From Elstera sp043721315 (GTDB taxonomy: Bacteria > Pseudomonadota > Alphaproteobacteria > Elsterales > Elsteraceae), in contig JAYSQZ010000040.1 of NCBI GenBank assembly GCA_043721315.1, forward strand, positions 1 to 8,804: a stretch of DNA of 8,804 nucleotides. The letters are read 5' to 3'. The notes under the pieces were generated by a model that ran no database searches, had not been told where the DNA came from, and worked only from the letters and a program-made list of their open reading frames with translations. This document shows positions 1-6,142 of this stretch, piece by piece. How positions within the stretch are numbered: position 1 is the stretch's first letter; every line of letters starts with the position of its first letter. The position numbers and the translations under genes were made by a program.

Positions 1-66
1 GAACTGCTCCAGGCGTTCCGCCGCAATCAGATCGGACCCTGAGAAGGGAGGCGCGCGCTGATCCAT
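1..66 (-). CDS. Partial gene downstream of hisH (N-terminal 22 codons)
   Basis: An open frame starts with ATG at 66 and runs off the left edge, so only 22 codons are visible. It is preceded by a good Shine-Dalgarno sequence (GGAG on the minus strand at 76-73, 6 nt before the ATG). It begins 36 bp after the hisH stop on the same strand, so it is probably part of the same his transcript. The visible peptide starts MDQRAPPF and continues with SDLIAAERLEQF. It does not match the start of HisA (which opens with a hydrophobic strand and an Asp-Lys-Gly region) or HisF. Alphaproteobacterial his operons often carry a small uncharacterised gene between hisH and hisA, and this may be one. The product cannot be named from 22 residues. 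Confidence 0.6.
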   Translation of the reverse strand, partial: MDQRAPPFSGSDLIAAERLEQF

Positions 67-102
67 GACAATCTCCGAAAAGCAACAGGGCAGGGACGGG
101 GC

Positions 103-753
103 TTAAGGCCGCCAGGTCAAAAAATTCCTCAGCAGCCGCAACCCGGCGGCTTGGCTTTTTTCAGCATGGAACTGTGCGCCAACCATCGTATCGCGCCCGA
201 TGATCGCCACAACCGGGCCAGCATAGTCGGTTTCAGCCAGTACATCCGACGCAGCAATATCGGTAAGGTGATAAGAGTGAACGAAATATACATGGTCGCC
301 CGTCCCCAAGCCCGCCAACACGGGATGGCCGGGCGCGGTGAGGCGCAGCGTGTTCCAGCCCATGTGCGGAATTTTCAGGGCCGGATCGGTCGGCGTTAGC
401 CGCTGGCAGGTGCCGGGAATCCAGCCCAGCCCCGCATGGTTCCCGTGCTCGATACCGCGCGCAACCATCAACTGCATCCCGACGCAAATACCGAAGAACG
501 GTTTTGCGTGAACGCGCACGGCTTCGGTTAACGCCTCTAACAACCCCGGCACGGCCAATAGACCGCGCCGACAGTCGCCAAACGCGCCTTGGCCCGGTAG
601 TACCAACCGGTCTGCGGTCGCGACGATATCCGCATCACCGGTAACGATAATCGACACTTCCCGCCCGGCATCTCGCGCGGCACGTTCAAGCGCCTTGGCC
701 GCCGACGTAAGATTGCCCGAGCCGTAATCTATAACCGCAATCGTTTCAGCCAT
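103..753 (-). CDS. hisH: Imidazole glycerol phosphate synthase, glutamine amidotransferase subunit HisH
   Basis: HisH is the class I glutaminase half of cytoplasmic IGP synthase. It releases ammonia from glutamine, and HisF uses it to convert PRFAR to imidazole glycerol phosphate and AICAR in histidine synthesis. The 216 residues match the usual family length. The sequence opens with AVIDYGSGNL (residues 6-15). The nucleophile is Cys90 in GICVGMQL, and His196 and Glu198 in FHAEKSQ complete the triad. The oxyanion-strand motif reads PGQGAFGD (53-60), where many HisH proteins have PGVG. YFVHSYH lies at 156-162. The ATG overlaps the hisB stop by one base (TAATG on the minus strand, 755-751) and has only a weak G-rich leader, so translation is probably coupled to hisB. 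The frame is complete. The identification is secure. Confidence 0.97.
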   Translation of the reverse strand: MAETIAVIDYGSGNLTSAAKALERAARDAGREVSIIVTGDADIVATADRLVLPGQGAFGDCRRGLLAVPGLLEALTEAVRVHAKPFFGICVGMQLMVARGIEHGNHAGLGWIPGTCQRLTPTDPALKIPHMGWNTLRLTAPGHPVLAGLGTGDHVYFVHSYHLTDIAASDVLAETDYAGPVVAIIGRDTMVGAQFHAEKSQAAGLRLLRNFLTWRP

Positions 754-1352
754 TATAACGACCCACCCAGAACCCCCTTGGTCGAGGGAACAGCAGCGGC
801 AGCGCGCGGATCAATCGTCACGGCTTGGCGCAACGCGCGGGCGAGCGCCTTGAAGCAGCTTTCGACGATATGGTGATTATTCTCACCGTAGAGGTTTTCG
901 ATATGCAAGGTAAGGCCGGCGGCTTGCGCGAAGGCTTGAAACCATTCTTTGAACAGTTCCGTATCCATCTCGCCCAGCTTATCGCGGCTGAAATTTACCT
1001 TCCAAATCAGATAGGGCCGATTGGACGCATCGAGCGCTACGCGGGTTAAGGTTTCATCCATCGGGATAATGGCCGAACCGTAACGGGTAATGCCCTTGCG
1101 GTCGCCCAGCGCCTTGGTCATCGCCTCGCCAATGGCAATGCCGCTGTCTTCCGTTGTGTGGTGAAAGTCGATATGCAAATCGCCTTCGGCGCGCACGTAA
1201 AGGTCGATCAAGCTATGCCGAGACAGTTGCTCCAGCATGTGATCGAGAAAACCGATACCGGTTTTAACGTCATAAACACCCGTTCCATCCAGGTTCACCC
1301 GAACCTCGATGCTGGTTTCTTTCGTGCTACGCCGAACGTCCCCGTGCCGCAT
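753..1352 (-). CDS. hisB: Imidazoleglycerol-phosphate dehydratase HisB (monofunctional)
   Basis: HisB dehydrates imidazole glycerol phosphate to imidazole acetol phosphate, the step after IGP synthase, as a Mn-dependent 24-mer in the cytoplasm. From ATG 1352 the protein has 199 residues, normal for the monofunctional enzyme; there is no HAD-type histidinol-phosphatase domain. Metal and catalytic motifs are visible in both tandem halves: FLDHML (35-40), DFHHTTED (62-69) and ENNHHIVE (157-164). The N-terminal region RRSTKETSIEV fits the family. An in-frame TTG at 1364 would add four residues. I prefer the ATG because the peptide MRHGDVRRSTKET aligns with family starts, although the G-rich element GAAGGG lies 12 nt upstream, a little far. 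The chemoreceptor gene lies 102 bp upstream on the same strand. hisH overlaps the stop codon, so hisB and hisH form one operon. Confidence 0.95.
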   Translation of the reverse strand: MRHGDVRRSTKETSIEVRVNLDGTGVYDVKTGIGFLDHMLEQLSRHSLIDLYVRAEGDLHIDFHHTTEDSGIAIGEAMTKALGDRKGITRYGSAIIPMDETLTRVALDASNRPYLIWKVNFSRDKLGEMDTELFKEWFQAFAQAAGLTLHIENLYGENNHHIVESCFKALARALRQAVTIDPRAAAAVPSTKGVLGGSL

Positions 1353-1403
1353 GGACCAATCCAACCCTTCGCCTTGACTGCGTTACGTCCTTGTAACAGG
1401 CGC

Positions 1404-1434
1404 GGGAAGGGGGGGGAAGGGGGCTGCTCCCCCC
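1404..1434. other. G-run with GC hairpin between the chemoreceptor gene and hisB
   Basis: This lies in the 102 bp gap 1353-1454. On the plus strand there are runs of 3, 8 and 5 G (1404-1406, 1409-1416, 1419-1423), followed by CTGCT and six C (1429-1434). The last G run can pair with the C run (five G-C pairs, 5 nt loop). No U-tract follows on the minus strand, so it is not a typical intrinsic terminator. The G runs could also form a G-quadruplex on the plus strand, which is the template strand for both flanking genes. A second small inverted repeat, GTTAC (1382-1386) / GTAAC (1393-1397), lies closer to hisB. I see no convincing promoter for hisB here. Confidence 0.45.
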
Positions 1435-1454
1435 GCCCGCACAGCACCCTTCTG

Positions 1455-3692
1455 TTATTCAGCCGCTTGGGACATCGGGACGAAGTGATGCTGCGCGCCT
1501 TCTGTATCGTTGGCCGGAACAGCAAGTTCCACAGCGTCGCCATCGGCGGTATCGCGCAACTGGCGTACGAAGCCTTCGATAACCTCAAGCAGGCTCGTCG
1601 ATTCCTCGTTGAGCTTGCCTGCAATCGTTAGCACATGCACTGCCGCGTCGCCCGTGTCGATAGCGGCTTCGGTCACGCCGCCAATACTGCCCGAGACTGT
1701 ATTGGTGGATGCCGCCGCCGATTGAATGGAGAGTGCAATGTCCGAGGTCGCCCGATCCTGCTGATCAATGGCCCCGGAAATTTCTCCGTTGATCTGATCC
1801 AGACGGCGAATAATCGCAGCGATTCCCGCCATACCGTCCACGGCTTGCCGCGTGGTCGATTGGATCATCTGCACTTGGGCCGCAATATCGCCTGTCGCGC
1901 GCGCCGTCTGCGTCGCAAGCTGCTTTACTTCCCCTGCAACGACGGCAAAGCCCTTACCGGCATCCCCCGCCCGCGCGGCTTCGATGGTCGCATTCAGCGC
2001 CAACAAGTTCGTTTGACCGGCAATGCCATTGATGAGATCGACGACTTGGCCAATGCGTTGCGCTGCGTCCGAAAGGGAGCGCATGGTGCCCGTAATCAGG
2101 TCTGCATTGCTAACCGCCTCGCCCGCAACCTTGCCGGCTTCTTGGACTTGGCTGGTAATGCTGGTGATCGAGCGGCTGAGTTCATCTGCCGCGCTGGCCA
2201 CATTATGCACAAATTCCGCCGCACTTTGGGCAGCATCCGACACGTGACCGGACTGACGGCTGGTTTCTTCAGCCGTACGCGTCATACCGAGCGCGGTCGA
2301 TTCCATATCGTCAGCCAACCCACTAACTTCTTGCACTGCGTGATTAACGCTGCTTTCAAGGCTTTGGGCGAGTTCATTTAGTGTGCGCCGCTTCACTTCA
2401 GCCGCCCGGCCTTCCAGCGCGTCTTGTTCGCGGGCCAGCCGATCATTATCAATAGCCTGCTGTTTGAAAACTTGGAACGCGAGCGCCATCTTGCCAATTT
2501 CGTCCGAACGTTTGCGTCCGGGTACGCCGACTTCAAGATCGCCTGAGGCCAGACGGTTCATTGCTTTTGTAATTGCACTGAGGGGCACCGCAATGCCGCG
2601 CGCGGTGAAAATCCCTAAAATCGCCAGGACTGCCAGCAATAGCGTGCCCGTAATCAGCAGGGTCGCCCGCAGGCTTTCAATATCGGCAAACACTTCCGCC
2701 GCATCAATTTCCCCCAGCAGCGCCCACCGGATGCCAAAGACATCAACGGGACGGTAGGAAGAGATCACCTCTGCATCGCGGTAGTTGCGAATTTCATGCA
2801 CACCGTCGCGGCCTTCTAACGCCGCCCTTACCGAATCCGTCTCAACGTGCGTTGAAAGAATAGCATCGGCCCCCGAGAAGCGGGATACCGAGCGCATCAT
2901 GAGATCCGAGCCAACCATATAGGTTTCGCCCGTCTGGCCCATACCTGCCGTATTGCCCAAAACCTTATTCATCCCATCCACCGGCAACTGCACGGCGAGA
3001 ACGCCCGCGAAAGTGCCATCGGGTTGGAACACTGCCGTGCTCAGAAAGCTGGTTGGCTTATCGCCATTCGGCTTGTAAGGCGCAAAATCGGCCATGACGA
3101 TCTTGCCAGGTTCGGGATTATCGCGGATAGCCTTCACCAATTTGGCGAGGTGCGAGTCCTTAAATGGCCCGGCCCGGAAGCTGGTGGCGAAATCATTATT
3201 CTTCGCTACGGTATAAATCAGATTAGCGCTGGCATCGAACAGCATCAGATCGCCATAGCCCGATTCTTGACGCACCGTCCGCAGCCACGGATGATGCTGG
3301 ATATGGGCGGGGCTGTAGAAATTCTCGGTTTTGCCGTCATCCAGTTTCGAGCGGTCGGCCTTTTCGGGGTTCGCCGTAATGAACGCGGCTTGCAGCGATT
3401 CCGTTTTATCGAACCCGAAGCTCTGCCAGCCGATAGTCAGGTCGTTGACCGCACCACGCACGGCAGGGCTGGTCGCCAGCACGCGCAGATTGGTGGCAAC
3501 ACCCTCAAAATAGGAGGCAACCGCTGAACGGCGGGATTCCAGCATCGAATCGAGCTTTACTTCCGTCGCGGTCCGCAACTGCTGCTCGGCGGTCACAAAC
3601 GACACCAGACCCGTAGCAATGCCCGCAACTAAAGCCGCCCCGACGATCAGAATCGGCAGTTTCACGGAAATTGATAAAGTAGGCAAACGCAT
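1455..3692 (-). CDS. Methyl-accepting chemotaxis protein with periplasmic Cache-type sensor
   Basis: This is a transmembrane chemoreceptor of 745 residues that would signal through CheA/CheW to the flagellar motor. In order: a short basic N-terminus; TM1 about 11-33; a periplasmic region about 35-340 of double-Cache type (GDLMLFD at 147-153, GETYMVGSD at 255-263, WALLGEID at 323-330); TM2 about 343-363; a HAMP domain about 364-417 (VPLSAITKAM, LASGDLEV, DEIGKMALAF); then a long helical methyl-accepting domain about 440-712. The hairpin tip that contacts CheA/CheW is visible as QTNLLALNATIEAARAG (560-576) with GFAVVAGEVKQLA (581-593). Glu pairs at TAEETS (473-478) and LNEESTS (694-700) look like methylation sites. 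There is no C-terminal NWETF-type tether for CheR/CheB. The ligand cannot be told. ATG 3692 is preceded by GCGAGGCT. It points away from dnaK and towards hisB; no functional link to histidine synthesis is implied. Confidence 0.93.
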   Translation of the reverse strand: MRLPTLSISVKLPILIVGAALVAGIATGLVSFVTAEQQLRTATEVKLDSMLESRRSAVASYFEGVATNLRVLATSPAVRGAVNDLTIGWQSFGFDKTESLQAAFITANPEKADRSKLDDGKTENFYSPAHIQHHPWLRTVRQESGYGDLMLFDASANLIYTVAKNNDFATSFRAGPFKDSHLAKLVKAIRDNPEPGKIVMADFAPYKPNGDKPTSFLSTAVFQPDGTFAGVLAVQLPVDGMNKVLGNTAGMGQTGETYMVGSDLMMRSVSRFSGADAILSTHVETDSVRAALEGRDGVHEIRNYRDAEVISSYRPVDVFGIRWALLGEIDAAEVFADIESLRATLLITGTLLLAVLAILGIFTARGIAVPLSAITKAMNRLASGDLEVGVPGRKRSDEIGKMALAFQVFKQQAIDNDRLAREQDALEGRAAEVKRRTLNELAQSLESSVNHAVQEVSGLADDMESTALGMTRTAEETSRQSGHVSDAAQSAAEFVHNVASAADELSRSITSITSQVQEAGKVAGEAVSNADLITGTMRSLSDAAQRIGQVVDLINGIAGQTNLLALNATIEAARAGDAGKGFAVVAGEVKQLATQTARATGDIAAQVQMIQSTTRQAVDGMAGIAAIIRRLDQINGEISGAIDQQDRATSDIALSIQSAAASTNTVSGSIGGVTEAAIDTGDAAVHVLTIAGKLNEESTSLLEVIEGFVRQLRDTADGDAVELAVPANDTEGAQHHFVPMSQAAE

Positions 3693-3815
3693 AGCCTCGC
3701 CCCCGGCGCATCTGAACCAACGGCGCTCAGAAATTACATCTCATAATGCATCGTAATTAATCTGTGTTACTGAACGGTGACAGGTTTATGAATGGGTCAG
3801 GACTCTTCCATCGTT

Positions 3816-3845
3816 AGCTATGCGAATAGCTCATAGCCGTTCGCA
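3816..3845. repeat. Nested inverted repeats upstream of the chemoreceptor gene
   Basis: Three overlapping dyads share the same bases. AGCTAT (3816-3821) and ATAGCT (3826-3831) form a 6 bp stem with a GCGA loop. GCTATG (3817-3822) pairs with CATAGC (3832-3837). TGCGAA (3821-3826) pairs with TTCGCA (3840-3845). Only one can form at a time. The position, about 125-180 bp upstream of the chemoreceptor start and about 65-95 bp upstream of the dnaK promoter candidate, would suit a protein-binding site. No known operator was recognised. Confidence 0.4.
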
Positions 3846-3875
3846 GCACAGCCAAGCGCTTCCAGCCCCGTTCGC
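3837..3875. repeat. Direct repeat CCGTTCGC, two copies 31 bp apart
   Basis: CCGTTCGC occurs at 3837-3844 and again at 3868-3875, start to start 31 bp, close to three turns of the helix. The first copy overlaps the inverted-repeat cluster at 3816-3845. A run of seven A (3878-3884) follows the second copy. The spacing would let two copies of one regulator bind the same DNA face. This is inference; an 8-mer repeated within 40 bp is uncommon but not decisive. Confidence 0.35.
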
Positions 3876-3910
3876 GTAAAAAAACCACCCCTCACGCCAT
3901 GATTTCGCCG

Positions 3911-3940
3911 TTGCAGCCGGACGCGGCGCGCCCTACATAC
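3911..3940 (+). promoter_or_regulatory. Candidate dnaK promoter, heat-shock (RpoH) type or sigma70
   Basis: TTGCAG (3911-3916) is followed after 14 nt by CCCTACATAC (3931-3940). This fits the RpoH layout, where a CTTGAA-like -35 element is followed about 14 nt later by a CCCCATnT-like -10 element. Read as a sigma70 promoter, the same bases give TTGCAG, 17 nt, TACATA (3934-3939). A start near 3946 would leave a leader of about 170 nt before the dnaK ATG. RpoH control of dnaK is general knowledge for alphaproteobacteria. No CIRCE operator (the HrcA site) is visible. Confidence 0.5.
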
Positions 3941-3945
3941 ACTTT

Positions 3946-4118
3946 CGACACGATTGAAGGACCAGCGCGACAGAGGGGGCATCCCTCTCGACTGCCGTCG
4001 GTTTCGATCAGACCACGGGGACCGCAGGCGGTGCCGTGGGGAGGGGCCGGGGCGTTAAAGCCTGCGGGCGTTTCCAGGGCCGCCAGATTGGGTCTGCTAG
4101 ACAGAAGGAAAGAGTTTG
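3946..4118 (+). promoter_or_regulatory. Structured 5' leader of dnaK, candidate RNA regulatory element
   Basis: No gene lies in this stretch, but it is rich in complementary segments. AGAGGG/CCCTCT (3972-3977, 3983-3988) and CGAC/GTCG (3989-3992, 3997-4000) are local hairpins. A larger stem joins CCACGG (4013-4018) to CCGTGG (4034-4039), continued inside by ACCG/CGGT (4021-4024, 4029-4032). CCGCAGGC (4022-4029), part of that stem, is also a perfect complement of GCCTGCGG (4060-4067), so the two folds exclude each other. TTTCC (4071-4075) could pair with GGAAA (4107-4111), which overlaps the ribosome-binding site. No known riboswitch or ROSE-type thermometer was recognised. The pairings are visible; regulation is inference. 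Confidence 0.35.
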
Positions 4119-6044
4119 ATGAGCAAAGTTATCGGGATTGACCTAGGCACAACGAATTCCTGCATTGCTATCATGGATGGCAAAACTCCCCGAGTGATCG
4201 AAAATGCCGAAGGCGCGCGCACAACGCCGTCGATGGTCGCTTTTGCCGACAATGGCGACCGGCTAGTGGGGCAGGCTGCCAAGCGCCAAGCCGTCACGAA
4301 CCCGGAAAACACGCTGTTTGCCGTCAAGCGCCTCGTGGGTCGCCGTTTCGATGATAAGCTGGTTCAAAAGGAAATTGGCCTAGTCCCCTATAAAATCGTC
4401 GATGGCGACAATGGCGATGCGTGGGTAGAGAGCCGCTCCAAAAAATATTCTCCGTCGCAAATTAGTGCCTTCATTCTGCAAAAAATGAAGGAAACCGCCG
4501 AAGCCTTCTTGGGCGAACCCGTTACCCAAGCCGTTATCACCGTGCCGGCTTACTTCAACGACGCTCAACGCCAAGCCACGCGCGATGCCGGGAAAATCGC
4601 CGGTCTCGAAGTGCTGCGAATCATCAACGAGCCAACCGCTGCCGCCCTCGCCTACGGGCTTGATAAAAAAGGCACGGGTACGATTGCGGTTTACGATCTT
4701 GGCGGCGGCACTTTTGATGTGTCCGTGCTGGAGATTGGCGACGGCGTGTTCGAGGTGAAATCCACCAACGGCGATACGTTCTTGGGTGGGGAAGATTTCG
4801 ATAAGCGCATTATTGATTATCTGGCCGATGAGTTTAAGAAAGAGCAAGGTATCGACCTGCGCTCCGATAAACTCGCGCTGCAACGCCTGAAGGAAGCCGC
4901 TGAGAAAGCCAAGATCGAGCTTTCGTCGGCCACCCAGACTGAAGTGAACCTGCCGTTCATCACGGCAGATGCGTCTGGTCCGAAGCATCTGAACGTCAAG
5001 CTCAGCCGCGCCAAGCTGGAAGCCTTGGTGGATGATCTGGTGGAGCGCACGGTAGAACCCTGCAAAGCCGCGCTGAAAGATGCCGGTCTGACGGCTGCTG
5101 ATATTGATGAAGTGATCCTGGTCGGCGGCATGACCCGAATGCCTAAGATCTTCGAAACGGTAAAGCGCTACTTTGGCAAGGAACCCCATCGCGGCGTGAA
5201 CCCCGATGAAGTGGTGGCGCTTGGCGCTGCCATTCAAGGCGGCGTGCTGAAGGGCGAGGTCAAGGACGTTCTACTGCTCGACGTGACGCCGCTGTCGCTC
5301 GGTATCGAAACCTTGGGCGGCGTGTTTACCCGCCTGATCGACCGCAACACGACGATCCCAACGCGCAAAAGCCAGACGTTCTCGACCGCCGACGATAGCC
5401 AAACCGCCGTAACGATCCGTGTGGCCCAAGGCGAGCGCGAAATGGCGGCGGATAATAAGATGCTAGGCCAGTTCGATCTGGTTGGCATTCCGCCCGCGCC
5501 GCGCGGTGTTCCGCAGATCGAAGTTACCTTCGATATTGACGCTAACGGCATCGTTAACGTCTCGGCCAAGGATAAGGCGACGGGTAAGGAACAGCAAATC
5601 CGCATTCAAGCCTCCGGCGGCCTGTCGGACTCCGAGATCGAAAAAATGGTCAAGGAAGCCGAAGCCAATGCGGCAGAGGATAAGAAGAAGAAGGAAATCG
5701 CCGAGGCACGCAATACCGCCGATAGCCTGATCCATTCGACTGAAAAGAGCCTCGCTGAATATGGCGACAAGGTTGCCGCATCGGAAAAATCGGCGATTGA
5801 AGAAGAAATCAAAGCCCTGAAGGCGGTGTTAGAGTCGGGCGATGCCGCCACGATTAGAACCAAGACCGAATCCCTCACGAAAGCCTCCATGAAGCTCGGC
5901 GAAGCCATGTACAAGGCGCAAGAAACCGATACTCCTGGTTCGGGTCCGGCAGCAGGCGGGGCCGACGCTGGTGCTCCCGATAGCTCGGTCGTCGATGCCG
6001 ACTTTGAGGAAGTGGACGAGCGCAAGAAGGGCCGTACGGCCTAA
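4119..6044 (+). CDS. dnaK: Molecular chaperone DnaK (Hsp70)
   Basis: DnaK is the ATP-dependent cytoplasmic Hsp70 that binds exposed hydrophobic peptides, working with DnaJ and GrpE. The protein has 641 residues, normal for the family. The nucleotide-binding domain (about 1-380) shows phosphate loop 1 (GIDLGTTNS, 6-14), phosphate loop 2 (YDLGGGTFDVS, 192-202, with Thr198 at the family autophosphorylation position) and the adenosine motif (ILVGGMTRMP, 333-342). The hydrophobic interdomain linker VLLLDVTPL is at 384-392. The beta substrate-binding domain spans about 393-505 and the helical lid about 506-605. A Gly/Ala-rich tail ends in DADFEEVDERKKGRTA, keeping the EEVD-like acidic end. ATG 4119 has the Shine-Dalgarno AAGGA (4105-4109) 9 nt upstream; the TTG at 4116 just before it is not needed. 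It is first in a dnaK-dnaJ-rph block and probably heat-inducible. Confidence 0.98.
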   Translation: MSKVIGIDLGTTNSCIAIMDGKTPRVIENAEGARTTPSMVAFADNGDRLVGQAAKRQAVTNPENTLFAVKRLVGRRFDDKLVQKEIGLVPYKIVDGDNGDAWVESRSKKYSPSQISAFILQKMKETAEAFLGEPVTQAVITVPAYFNDAQRQATRDAGKIAGLEVLRIINEPTAAALAYGLDKKGTGTIAVYDLGGGTFDVSVLEIGDGVFEVKSTNGDTFLGGEDFDKRIIDYLADEFKKEQGIDLRSDKLALQRLKEAAEKAKIELSSATQTEVNLPFITADASGPKHLNVKLSRAKLEALVDDLVERTVEPCKAALKDAGLTAADIDEVILVGGMTRMPKIFETVKRYFGKEPHRGVNPDEVVALGAAIQGGVLKGEVKDVLLLDVTPLSLGIETLGGVFTRLIDRNTTIPTRKSQTFSTADDSQTAVTIRVAQGEREMAADNKMLGQFDLVGIPPAPRGVPQIEVTFDIDANGIVNVSAKDKATGKEQQIRIQASGGLSDSEIEKMVKEAEANAAEDKKKKEIAEARNTADSLIHSTEKSLAEYGDKVAASEKSAIEEEIKALKAVLESGDAATIRTKTESLTKASMKLGEAMYKAQETDTPGSGPAAGGADAGAPDSSVVDADFEEVDERKKGRTA

Positions 6045-6064
6045 CTTCGCCAGACTGAGCTTCC

Positions 6065-6099
6065 ATCGGCAGTTTCCTGAACAGAGCTGCCGATTTTTT
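6065..6099 (+). terminator. Intrinsic terminator between dnaK and dnaJ
   Basis: ATCGGCAG (6065-6072) pairs perfectly with CTGCCGAT (6087-6094) across a 14 nt loop, and a run of six T (6094-6099) follows directly. It starts 21 nt after the dnaK stop. This is a standard Rho-independent terminator. It should reduce read-through into dnaJ, which would set DnaK in excess over DnaJ, or dnaJ may have its own promoter in the short gap that follows (6100-6142), where I see none clearly. Confidence 0.85.
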
Positions 6100-6112
6100 C
6101 GTCTTTGACTCA

Positions 6113-6128
6113 CACCTTTGTAAGGGTG
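6113..6128 (+). promoter_or_regulatory. Hairpin covering the candidate dnaJ ribosome-binding sequence
   Basis: CACCTT (6113-6118) can pair with AAGGGTG (6123-6128 using A, G, G, G, T, G), giving six pairs including one G-U and a 4 nt loop (6119-6122). The right arm is the only Shine-Dalgarno-like sequence ahead of dnaJ (AAGGG, 6122-6126), although it lies 16 nt from the ATG, further than usual. The arrangement resembles hairpins that hide ribosome sites in heat-shock messages, but it has no recognised family motif. Confidence 0.35.
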
Positions 6129-6142
6129 GCAGCGACCGCAGC

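Noticed and set aside
1635..2381. Long plus-strand ORF (248 residues) opposite the chemoreceptor gene
   Set aside because: It is antisense to a gene with clear domain structure and has no recognisable motifs, only Arg-rich low-information sequence typical of a shadow frame.
3693..3900. Sigma54 or sigma28 promoter for the chemoreceptor gene
   Set aside because: A TGGC-TGC pair is present on the minus strand but with GG-GC spacing of 7 instead of about 10, and no GCCGATAA-like element follows the TAAA. No promoter could be supported.
3940..4118. CIRCE operator for HrcA
   Set aside because: No TTAGCACTC / GAGTGCTAA pair is present.
3899..4141. Plus-strand 80-residue ORF in the dnaK leader
   Set aside because: It overlaps the dnaK start in another frame, contains the promoter candidate and leader stems, and has no Shine-Dalgarno sequence.
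4380..5237. Minus-strand ORF of 285 residues opposite dnaK
   Set aside because: It lies fully within dnaK, is rich in His, Phe and Gly without family motifs, and has no independent support.
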